NCBI GenBank assembly: GCA_002403115.1
Contig: DHHE01000031.1
Coordinates: forward strand, 1,342 to 8,153
DNA from: a bacterium UBP2_UBA4780
GTDB lineage: Bacteria; Edwardsbacteria; AC1; EtOH8
Direction of reading: 5' to 3'
Length of the DNA stretch: 6,812 nucleotides
Shown here: positions 1 to 5,833 of the stretch, one piece after another
Layout: every line of letters starts with the position of its first letter
How positions within the stretch are numbered: position 1 is the first letter of the stretch
Translations under genes and position numbers: made by a program
Notes under the pieces: model-generated
What the model was told of the DNA's origin: nothing
What the model saw: only the letters and a program-made list of their open reading frames with translations
Databases searched by the model: none

Positions 1-4
1 AGTG

Positions 5-1774
5 TCAGCCCTCGGCCGTCTCCCGGATCATCTCCTCGACCGTGGTCATCCCCTGCTTGACCTTGCCCCAGGCGTCCATCCGCAGGGTGAGCATCCCCTG
101 CTCCACCGCCTTGGCCCGGATGGTGGTCACCGCCTGCTTGGTCAGGATCATGTCCCGGATATCCGGGGAGATGGGCATCACCTCGTACAGCCCCACCCGT
201 CCCTTGTACCCGGTGCCGCTGCAGGCCGGGCAGCCCTTGCCCTTGTGGAACACCACCCCGCTGATGTCCCCGTCCGAAAACCCCATGTCCAGAAGCGACT
301 GGGGATTGACCTGGACCGGCTGTTTGCACTGCTTGCAGATGCGGCGCACCAGGCGCTGGGCCTGGATCAGGAGGCACGAGGAGGACACCAGGAAGGGCTC
401 GATGCCCATGTCTATCAGCCGGCTGATGGACGACGGCGCGTCGTTGGTGTGCAGGGTGGACAGCACCAGGTGGCCGGTCAGGGCCGCCCGGACCGCGATC
501 TCGGCCGTCGGCCCGTCCCGGATCTCCCCCAGCATGATGATGTTGGGCGCCTGCCGCAGCATGGCCCTCAGGGCCGCCCCGAAGGTCAGCCCGATCTGGG
601 GCTCGGCCTGGATCTGGTTCACGCCCTTGAGGTTGTACTCGATGGGGTCCTCCACCGTCAGGATGTGGCGGTCGGTGGTGTTCAGCTGGGACAGGGCCGA
701 GTACAGGGTGGTGGTCTTGCCGCTTCCGGTGGGGCCGGTTATCAGCAGGATGCCGTAGGGGGCGTGGATGGCCTTCATGAAGTTGCGCAGGGCCAGCTCG
801 GTGAAGCCGAAGTTGGCCAGGTCCAGCGTCAGGGAGCTGGCGTCCAGGATGCGCATCACCACCTTCTCGCCGAACAGCACCGGCAGGGTCGACACCCGGA
901 GGTCGATCTTCTTGCCCAGCACCTTGAGGGCGATGCGGCCGTCCTGGGGCTTGCGGCGCTCGGTGACGTTGAGCTTGGACATCACCTTGATGCGGGCCAC
1001 CAGCGAGGCCTTCATCCTCAGCGGCGGCTCCATCAGGGTCTGCAGGACGCCGTCCTGCCTGAGGCGCACCCGGAACAGCTTCTCGTAGGGCTCGATGTGG
1101 ATGTCCGAGGCCGCCCGGCGCACCGCCTCGGTCATGATGTAGTTGACCATCTTGACCACCGGGGTGGCCTGGCCCGCCTGCTGAAGCTGGGCGATGTCCA
1201 CGTCCTCCTCGACGTCGCCCTCGTCCACCCACTCCATATCCATCCCCTCGCCGCCCTCGGCCAGGTCCGCCGCCGGCAGCTCCTCCAGGCCCTGGTCCCC
1301 GATATGGCTCAGGCCGCCGGCCGTCTCCGAGATCACCGACAGGTCCTTGCCCAGCGGGTAGTGCTGCTCCAGTATCTTCTTGACGGCGTTGTAGCCGGCG
1401 GCCACCGGCTTGACCTCCAGGCCGGTGAGGAACTTGATGTCCTCCAGGGCGAAGATGTCCGAGGGGTCGACCATGGCCACCGTCAGGCTGCGGCCCAGGC
1501 GCTTGATGGGCACCGCCATGAACTTGTTGGCCACGTCGGCCTTGACCAGCTTGACCACCGCCGGCTCCACTTGGAAGCTGGAGAGGTCCATCGAGGGCAC
1601 GTTGAACTGGCGGGAGAGGAACTGGGTCATGACGTTCTCGGTGACCATGCCCAGCCGCACCAGGGTGGCCGCCTGGGGCTCGGCCGCCGTCTTCTGCTCC
1701 AGCACCGCCTTGTCGTGCTGGGCCTTGGTCAGAAGGCCCATCTTCATCAGCATCTCGGACAGGTTCTGCGCCAT
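5..1774 (-). CDS. pilB: PilB/GspE-family type IV pilus assembly ATPase, paralogue C (589 aa)
   Basis: This is a cytoplasmic hexameric ATPase of the PilB/GspE/MshE family, expected to energise pilin polymerisation at the inner-membrane platform. Residues 1-140 form a GspE_N/MshEN domain. An unusually long acidic linker follows (about 141-200). The motor then shows Walker A GPTGSGKT (347-354), Asp box TVEDPIEY (373-380), Walker B with GEIRD (416-420), a His box with H435 and H442, and zinc cysteines C480, C483, C515 and C518. The two 24-residue cyclic di-GMP repeats (4-27 and 33-56) keep their spacing but have lost the RLG signature (NLS and PQA). Near Walker B it reads RQAPN and RDGPT, where A and B read RQDPN and RD(R/K)ET. 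The ATG at 1774 was chosen because MAQNLSEML aligns with the starts of A and B; the same frame stays open further upstream, but there it runs antisense-free through gene B in another frame and is not gene-like. The start lies 2 nt after the stop of B, with GAGGA upstream. The symbol is family-level; a GspE role cannot be excluded. Confidence 0.93.
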   Translation of the reverse strand: MAQNLSEMLMKMGLLTKAQHDKAVLEQKTAAEPQAATLVRLGMVTENVMTQFLSRQFNVPSMDLSSFQVEPAVVKLVKADVANKFMAVPIKRLGRSLTVAMVDPSDIFALEDIKFLTGLEVKPVAAGYNAVKKILEQHYPLGKDLSVISETAGGLSHIGDQGLEELPAADLAEGGEGMDMEWVDEGDVEEDVDIAQLQQAGQATPVVKMVNYIMTEAVRRAASDIHIEPYEKLFRVRLRQDGVLQTLMEPPLRMKASLVARIKVMSKLNVTERRKPQDGRIALKVLGKKIDLRVSTLPVLFGEKVVMRILDASSLTLDLANFGFTELALRNFMKAIHAPYGILLITGPTGSGKTTTLYSALSQLNTTDRHILTVEDPIEYNLKGVNQIQAEPQIGLTFGAALRAMLRQAPNIIMLGEIRDGPTAEIAVRAALTGHLVLSTLHTNDAPSSISRLIDMGIEPFLVSSSCLLIQAQRLVRRICKQCKQPVQVNPQSLLDMGFSDGDISGVVFHKGKGCPACSGTGYKGRVGLYEVMPISPDIRDMILTKQAVTTIRAKAVEQGMLTLRMDAWGKVKQGMTTVEEMIRETAEG

Positions 1775-1785
1775 GCTCAGTCCTC
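1775..1785 (-). promoter_or_regulatory. Ribosome binding site and stop/start junction between ATPases B and C
   Basis: On the minus strand the junction reads GAGGACTGAGCATG. The Shine-Dalgarno-like GAGGA (1785-1781) overlaps the last codons of B. The TGA stop of B (1779-1777) is followed after 2 nt by the ATG of C. This arrangement is typical of translational coupling, so B and C are probably made in linked amounts. Confidence 0.7.
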
Positions 1786-3501
1786 GGCCACCGTTTCCTT
1801 GATGACCTCCTCGATGGTGGTCAGCCCCTTGCCCACCTTGATGATGCCGTCCCGCCGCAGGCTGGACATGCCCTCGGCCACCGCCTTCTTCTCCAGCTGG
1901 TCGGTGGGGGCCCTCTCCAGTATCATGTCGCGGACGGCCGGGCTGACGGGCAGTATCTCGTAGAGCCCCAGCCGGCCCTTGTATCCGGTGTTGCGGCACT
2001 CGGAGCAGCCGCGGCCCCGGAAGAACTTCATGGTGCGGAAGTCGACGTGCTTGCCGATGAACTCGGCCGCCAGCTTCTCGTCCGGCCGGTGCTCCTCCTT
2101 GCAGAAGGGGCAGATCTTCCTCACCAGCCTCTGTGACTCCACGCCCAGCAGGGACGAGGCGATCATGAACGGCTCCACCCCCATGTCCACCATCCGGGTG
2201 ATGGTCAGGGCGGCGCTGTTGGTGTGGACGCTGGACATCACCAGGTGGCCGGTCAGCGATGAGCGGATGGCGATCTCGGCCGTCTCCTTGTCGCGGATCT
2301 CGCCCACCATGATGATGTTGGGGTCCTGCCGGAGGAAGGCCTTGAGGGCGGCGCCGAAGGTGGTGCCGCCGTCCTCCTTGACCGGCACCTGGTTGACGCC
2401 CACCAGGCTGTACTCCACCGGCTCCTCGGCGGTCATGATGTTGGTGTCCGGCTTGTTGATGTACTCGATGCAGGCGTAGAGGGTGGTGGTCTTGCCGCAG
2501 CCGGTGGGGCCGGTCACCAGCACGATGCCGAAAGGGGTGGTGATGGCCTTGACCAGGTGCTTCAGCGGCTCCTCCTCGAATCCCAGGTCCTTGAAGTCGA
2601 AGGAGACGTTGCTCCGGTCCAGGATGCGCATGGCCACCTTCTCCCCGAAGGCGGTCGGGACGATGGACACCCGGATGTCGATGGGCTTTCCCTGGAGCAC
2701 CATCCGGATGCGGCCGTCCTGGGGCAGGCGCTTCTCCTCGACCTTGAGCTTGGAGATGATCTTGGTGCGGGCCACCAGCGAGGTCTTCATCCGCAGGGGC
2801 GGGTTCATGATCTCGTGGAGCACCCCGTCGACCGACATCCGCACCCGGATCTCCTTCTCGTAGGGCTCGATGTGGATGTCGGTGGCCTTGCGCATGACCG
2901 CCTCGGCGATCAGCTTGTTCACCAGCTTGGCGGCCGGGCTGTTCTCGATGGCGGCCGCCATCTCCGAGGCGGCGTCCCCCTGTTCCTCCTTCTCCTCCTC
3001 CAGCACCTCCAGCCCGGACTCGTCCCCGGCCTCCATGGCCTCGTCCAGGGACTTCATCATGTCCTCCAGCATCCCGGCCGTTCCGTACTGCTTGTCGATG
3101 GTCGTCCAGATGGCCCCCTCCGAGGCCACCACCGGGCGGACGTCGAAGCCGGTGGAGAACTTGATGTCGTCCATGGCCAGGACGTCGTTGGGGTTGACCA
3201 TGGCCACGGTCAGCACCCGGCCCAGCCGGGTCAGGGGGATGACCCCGTACTTCTGGGCGATGTGGGGCGGTATCAGCTTGATGGTGCCGCCGTCGATCTT
3301 GTACTCGCCCAGGTTGACCGAGGGCACGTTGAACTGCTTGGAGAGGAACTGGACGATCTCGTCCTCGGAGATGAAGCCCAGCTTCACCAGGATGGAGCCC
3401 AGGCGGCCGCTGGAGTTCTGCTGCTCCTTGAGGGCCTTGTCCAGCTGCTCTCCGGAGATGAGCCCGGCCTTGAGCAGCATGTCGCCGATCTTGATGGCCA
3501 T
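1777..3501 (-). CDS. pilB: PilB/GspE-family type IV pilus assembly ATPase, paralogue B (574 aa)
   Basis: This is the middle of three tandem pilus-assembly ATPases. The N-terminal MshEN domain is intact by motif: repeat one at 4-27 begins KIG, then a 5-residue linker, and repeat two at 33-56 begins RLG; both end in Gln. An acidic linker (about 150-185) includes LEEEKEEQGD. The motor shows Walker A GPTGCGKT (331-338), Asp box TAEEPVEY (357-364), Walker B RQDPNIIMVGEIRD (391-404), a His box with H419 and H426, and zinc cysteines C464, C467, C499 and C502. Oddities are Glu in place of the usual Asp in the Asp box (EEP instead of EDP), HTNSAALT where A and C read HTNDAPS(T/S), and a Cys inside the P-loop. 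All nucleotide-contact signatures remain, so it is probably an active enzyme. Its start (MAIKIGDMLL) aligns with that of A (MALKLGDFLL), which fixes the ATG, although no clear ribosome binding site precedes it. A type II secretion (GspE) role remains possible. Confidence 0.93.
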   Translation of the reverse strand: MAIKIGDMLLKAGLISGEQLDKALKEQQNSSGRLGSILVKLGFISEDEIVQFLSKQFNVPSVNLGEYKIDGGTIKLIPPHIAQKYGVIPLTRLGRVLTVAMVNPNDVLAMDDIKFSTGFDVRPVVASEGAIWTTIDKQYGTAGMLEDMMKSLDEAMEAGDESGLEVLEEEKEEQGDAASEMAAAIENSPAAKLVNKLIAEAVMRKATDIHIEPYEKEIRVRMSVDGVLHEIMNPPLRMKTSLVARTKIISKLKVEEKRLPQDGRIRMVLQGKPIDIRVSIVPTAFGEKVAMRILDRSNVSFDFKDLGFEEEPLKHLVKAITTPFGIVLVTGPTGCGKTTTLYACIEYINKPDTNIMTAEEPVEYSLVGVNQVPVKEDGGTTFGAALKAFLRQDPNIIMVGEIRDKETAEIAIRSSLTGHLVMSSVHTNSAALTITRMVDMGVEPFMIASSLLGVESQRLVRKICPFCKEEHRPDEKLAAEFIGKHVDFRTMKFFRGRGCSECRNTGYKGRLGLYEILPVSPAVRDMILERAPTDQLEKKAVAEGMSSLRRDGIIKVGKGLTTIEEVIKETVAED

Positions 3502-3541
3502 GGGTCAGCAAAAGCTAGTTGCGAATTGCGATGTACGTCAC
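3502..3541 (-). other. 40-nt AT-richer spacer between ATPases A and B, no visible Shine-Dalgarno
   Basis: This gap separates the TGA of A (3544-3542) from the ATG of B (3501). It is richer in A and T than its surroundings and contains a CTAG tetramer and two copies of the hexamer ttgcga (3519-3524 and 3526-3531, plus-strand reading) separated by one base. The 20 nt before the ATG contain no GGAG-like purine stretch, unlike the starts of A and C. I see no promoter boxes or terminator hairpin here, so transcription from the A promoter probably reads through. Confidence 0.5.
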
Positions 3542-5233
3542 TCAGTCCACCACCGTCTTGGCGATGACCGCCTCCAGGGTGGTGATCCCGGCCCGCACCT
3601 TGTCCAGCCCGTCCTCCCGCAGCAGCTTCACCCCCTCCTTGACCGCCACCTGGCGGATCTCGTCCGAGGTGGCCCGGGCCAGGATGGCCGCCCTTATCCC
3701 CGGGGTCACCGGCAGGATCTCGAACAGGCCCACCCGGCCCTTGTAGCCGGTGCGGTTGCACTCCATGCATCCGGCCCCCTTGTACATGGTGGCCCCGGCC
3801 AGCAACTGCGGGTCGACCCCCATCTTGACGATGGCGTCCGGGGACAGCTCGTCTGGCTGCTTGCAGTGGGGGCAGATGGTCCGCACCAGGCGCTGGGCCT
3901 CGATCATGATGACGGTGGCCGCTATCAGGAAGGTGGGGATCTCCATCTCGATCAGCCGGTTGAGGGTGCTGGGGGCGTCGTTGGTGTGCAGGGTGGACAG
4001 CACCAGGTGCCCGGTCATGGCCGCCTCCATGGCGATCTGGCCGGTCTCCCGGTCCCGGATCTCGCCCACCAGCACGATGTTGGGGTCCTGCCTCAGGAAG
4101 GCCTTGAGGGCCTTGGCGAAGGTGTAGCCGATCTCGTTGTGGACGTTGACCTGGTTGATGCCCATGATGTCGTACTCCACCGGGTCCTCGGCGGTGCTGA
4201 TGTTGACCTTGGGCGTGTTCAGCCGGCTGATGCACGAGTAGAGGGTGTTGGTCTTGCCCGAGCCGGTGGGCCCCGTGATCAGCACCATGCCCTGGGGCCG
4301 GGCGATGGCCGCAAGGAGGTTCTCCAGGGGCTTGCCCTGCAGGCCCAGCTTGGTCAGGTCGCCGGAGAGGCCCGACTGGCGCAGGATGCGGACGCAGATC
4401 TTCTCGCCGTGCTTGATGGGCAGGGTGGAGACGCGGAAGTCGACGGCCTGCTCGCCGGACTTGACCGAGAACCGCCCGTCCTGGGGCAGCCGCCGCTCGG
4501 TGAGGTTGAGCCTGGAGAGGACCTTGATGCGCGAGGCCACCGCGGCCGCGATCCTCTTGGGCGGGGACATGGTCTCCTGGAGCACGCCGTCGATGCGGAA
4601 GCGGACCCGGAGCACCTTCTCGTAGGGCTCGATGTGGATGTCGGAGGCCCCGCGCTTGATGGCGTCGAAGATCATGCTGTTGACCAGCTTGACCACCGGG
4701 GCGGCGTCGATGTCGGCCTGGGTGACCACCTGGTCGTCCTGCTTTTCGACGAACTCCACCTCGCCCTCCTCATCCTGGACCGCCTTCATGGCCTCGGTCA
4801 GCCCGGCCGAGGCGGCGTAGAGCTTGTCCACCGCCCGGGCGATGGCCGTCTCCACGCAGACCACCGGCTTCACCTCCAGCCCGGTCAGGAACTGGATGTT
4901 GTCGATGGTGAAGACGTCGGCCGGGTTGGACATGGCCAGCTTCAGGATGCGCCCGGTCTTGGATACCGGGACGATCTGGAACTTGTGGGCCATCTCGTGC
5001 GGGATCAGCTTCAGGGTCTGGGGATCGATCTCCAGGTTGGAGAGGTTGATGGTGGGCACGTTGTACTGCTTGCCCAGCGCCTCGGTGATGCTCTCCTCGG
5101 AGATGAACTTCAGCTTGATCAGGCACGACCCCAGGCGCTCGCCGGAGTTCTTCTGCTCTGCCAGGGCCGCGTCCAGCTGCTGCTGGGTGATCATTTTGTT
5201 CTGCAGCAGGAAATCGCCCAACTTCAACGCCAT
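3542..5233 (-). CDS. pilB: PilB/GspE-family type IV pilus assembly ATPase, paralogue A (563 aa)
   Basis: This is the first and most canonical of the three ATPases. It should act as a hexameric motor under the inner membrane, extending a type IV pilus. The MshEN domain has the two-repeat architecture: KLG to Gln at 4-27, a 5-residue linker, and RLG to Gln at 33-56. This matches the cyclic di-GMP-binding module described for MshE. An acidic linker (about 153-168) leads to the motor, with Walker A GPTGSGKT (321-328), Asp box TAEDPVEY (347-354), Walker B RQDPNIVLVGEIRD (381-394), a His box with H409 and H416 (HTNDAPST), and zinc cysteines C454, C457, C489 and C492. The length is normal for the family. 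The ATG at 5233 has a strong ribosome binding site 8 nt upstream and a near-consensus promoter, making this the lead gene of the operon. PilB is preferred over GspE because of the MshEN repeats and the ComEA neighbour, but motif reading alone cannot exclude GspE. Confidence 0.95.
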   Translation of the reverse strand: MALKLGDFLLQNKMITQQQLDAALAEQKNSGERLGSCLIKLKFISEESITEALGKQYNVPTINLSNLEIDPQTLKLIPHEMAHKFQIVPVSKTGRILKLAMSNPADVFTIDNIQFLTGLEVKPVVCVETAIARAVDKLYAASAGLTEAMKAVQDEEGEVEFVEKQDDQVVTQADIDAAPVVKLVNSMIFDAIKRGASDIHIEPYEKVLRVRFRIDGVLQETMSPPKRIAAAVASRIKVLSRLNLTERRLPQDGRFSVKSGEQAVDFRVSTLPIKHGEKICVRILRQSGLSGDLTKLGLQGKPLENLLAAIARPQGMVLITGPTGSGKTNTLYSCISRLNTPKVNISTAEDPVEYDIMGINQVNVHNEIGYTFAKALKAFLRQDPNIVLVGEIRDRETGQIAMEAAMTGHLVLSTLHTNDAPSTLNRLIEMEIPTFLIAATVIMIEAQRLVRTICPHCKQPDELSPDAIVKMGVDPQLLAGATMYKGAGCMECNRTGYKGRVGLFEILPVTPGIRAAILARATSDEIRQVAVKEGVKLLREDGLDKVRAGITTLEAVIAKTVVD

Positions 5234-5240
5234 AAACCTT

Positions 5241-5249
5241 TCCTCCCCT
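5241..5249 (-). promoter_or_regulatory. Strong Shine-Dalgarno of ATPase A
   Basis: The minus strand reads AGGGGAGGA here. Its GGAGG core (5246-5242) ends 8 nt before the ATG at 5233. It decides the start of ATPase A and is the strongest ribosome binding site in the window. Confidence 0.85.
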
Positions 5250-5256
5250 TAGTTTT

Positions 5257-5285
5257 ACTATATCATACGCCGCGGGGCTTGTCAA
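5257..5285 (-). promoter_or_regulatory. Near-consensus sigma70-type promoter of the triple ATPase operon
   Basis: The minus strand carries a perfect -35 box TTGACA (5285-5280), a 17-nt spacer and the -10 box TATAGT (5262-5257). A TG dinucleotide at 5265-5264, one base before the -10 box, adds an extended -10 element. Transcription should start near 5250, leaving a leader of only about 17 nt that is mostly ribosome binding site. There is therefore no room for a riboswitch or attenuator. A T-run at 5311-5306 lies about 55-60 nt upstream of the predicted start. I infer strong, housekeeping-type transcription of all three ATPases, with no sigma54 -24/-12 signature at this site. Confidence 0.85.
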
Positions 5286-5305
5286 GGGTAAATCTTGGCC
5301 GCTTG

Positions 5306-5336
5306 AAAAAATCCGCGCCGGCCCGGGTCGGGGCCG
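5306..5336 (-). terminator. Possible weak terminator after the comEA-like gene
   Basis: Reading the minus strand, CGGCCC (about 5336-5331) can pair with GGGCCG (about 5324-5319) around a 6-nt loop, and a run of six T follows at 5311-5306. About 7 nt separate the stem from the T-run, which is more than in a standard intrinsic terminator, so this is only a candidate. Its position, 8 nt after the comEA-like stop codon and just before the ATPase promoter, fits a transcription-unit boundary. Confidence 0.35.
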
Positions 5337-5343
5337 ATGCCCG

Positions 5344-5787
5344 TCACCTTTCGACCACCACGTGCTGCCTCAGCTGCTCCAGCTTCTTGGGGCCGATGCC
5401 CTTGACCCGGCCCAGCTGCTCGACGCTGGTGAAGCCGCCCTTGGCGCTCCGGTATTCCAGGATCCTCTTGGCCATCGAGGGGCCGATGTGGGGCAGGCTC
5501 TCCAGGGCCCTCTGCCCGGCGGTGTTGATGTTGACCGGGGCGGCCGGCGCCTTCTTGGGCGGTGCTTTCCGCTGTTGGTCCGGCCGCCGGTCCCCGGCCA
5601 GCAGGGAATCGGAACTGTCCGAGTCCAGGCTGTCGGCCAGCGGGGCCGGCAAGACGGCCGTCTGCGCCGTCAGCCCCGGTGCGAAGCCCGGGTGCCCCCG
5701 CTTGTACAGGATCATCCCGCTGCCCGCCGCCAGGCTGGCGCCCAGGAAGACGATGACGATCTTCTCCTCCTTGGTGAGGCCGAGCAT
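5344..5787 (-). CDS. comEA: ComEA-family helix-hairpin-helix DNA-binding protein, membrane-anchored (147 aa)
   Basis: This small protein has one N-terminal membrane segment (about residues 10-27, IVIVFLGASLAAGSGMIL), a low-complexity Pro/Ala/Ser/Asp linker (about 31-84) and a C-terminal ComEA-type double helix-hairpin-helix domain (about 85-147). The domain opens with VNINTA. It has hairpins at LPHIGPSMAKRI (98-109) and VKGIGPKKL (128-136), whose glycine-rich loops contact the DNA backbone in this fold. In competent bacteria ComEA binds incoming double-stranded DNA in the periplasm. The anchored layout resembles the Gram-positive form and is also common in candidate phyla. I chose the ATG at 5787, preceded by GGAG about 12 nt upstream; a GTG at 5823 would add 12 residues but has no ribosome binding site. 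The neighbouring pilus ATPases support a DNA-uptake role, though a terminator-like element and a promoter separate them. A general HhH DNA-binding function is the alternative. Confidence 0.87.
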   Translation of the reverse strand: MLGLTKEEKIVIVFLGASLAAGSGMILYKRGHPGFAPGLTAQTAVLPAPLADSLDSDSSDSLLAGDRRPDQQRKAPPKKAPAAPVNINTAGQRALESLPHIGPSMAKRILEYRSAKGGFTSVEQLGRVKGIGPKKLEQLRQHVVVER

Positions 5788-5815
5788 GATTGAATCTATC
5801 TCCGTTTTGTTCGAG

Positions 5816-5833
5816 CGCCGCACCCGGGCGGCG
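5816..5833 (-). other. Short GC hairpin directly after the barrel-gene stop codon
   Basis: The 6-bp stem CGCCGC/GCGGCG (5833-5828 with 5821-5816, minus-strand reading) encloses a 6-nt loop and begins immediately after the TGA at 5836-5834. No T-run follows, so it is not a standard intrinsic terminator. It could stabilise the upstream mRNA end or slow read-through into the comEA-like gene. In such GC-rich DNA it may also be chance. Confidence 0.35.

Noticed and set aside
2..1963. Plus-strand open frame of about 650 codons antisense to ATPase C and the end of B
   Set aside because: Its translation is His/Gly/Leu-rich with no domain, and it lies opposite a gene with full family motifs. It is a GC-driven antisense frame.
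1775..3511. Upstream extension of the ATPase C frame through the B region, which would give one protein of 1168 residues
   Set aside because: The extra part is low-complexity and out of frame with gene B, which has all family motifs there. The ATG at 1774 aligns with the paralogues.
2557..3567. Plus-strand open frame of about 336 codons opposite ATPase B
   Set aside because: Leu/Gly/His/Asp-rich shadow without motifs or ribosome binding site; the minus-strand gene explains the region.
3384..4235. Minus-strand frame overlapping ATPases A and B
   Set aside because: It overlaps two well-supported genes in another frame, and its composition (Gly/His/Pro/Arg) is that of a frame-shifted shadow.
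5234..5343. Possible riboswitch or attenuator leader before ATPase A
   Set aside because: The predicted transcript start lies only about 17 nt before the ATG, so no structured leader fits.
5788..5823. Longer comEA-like start at a GTG codon
   Set aside because: The GTG has no Shine-Dalgarno and adds a charged stretch before the membrane segment. The ATG at 5787 has GGAG upstream and gives a usual family start.
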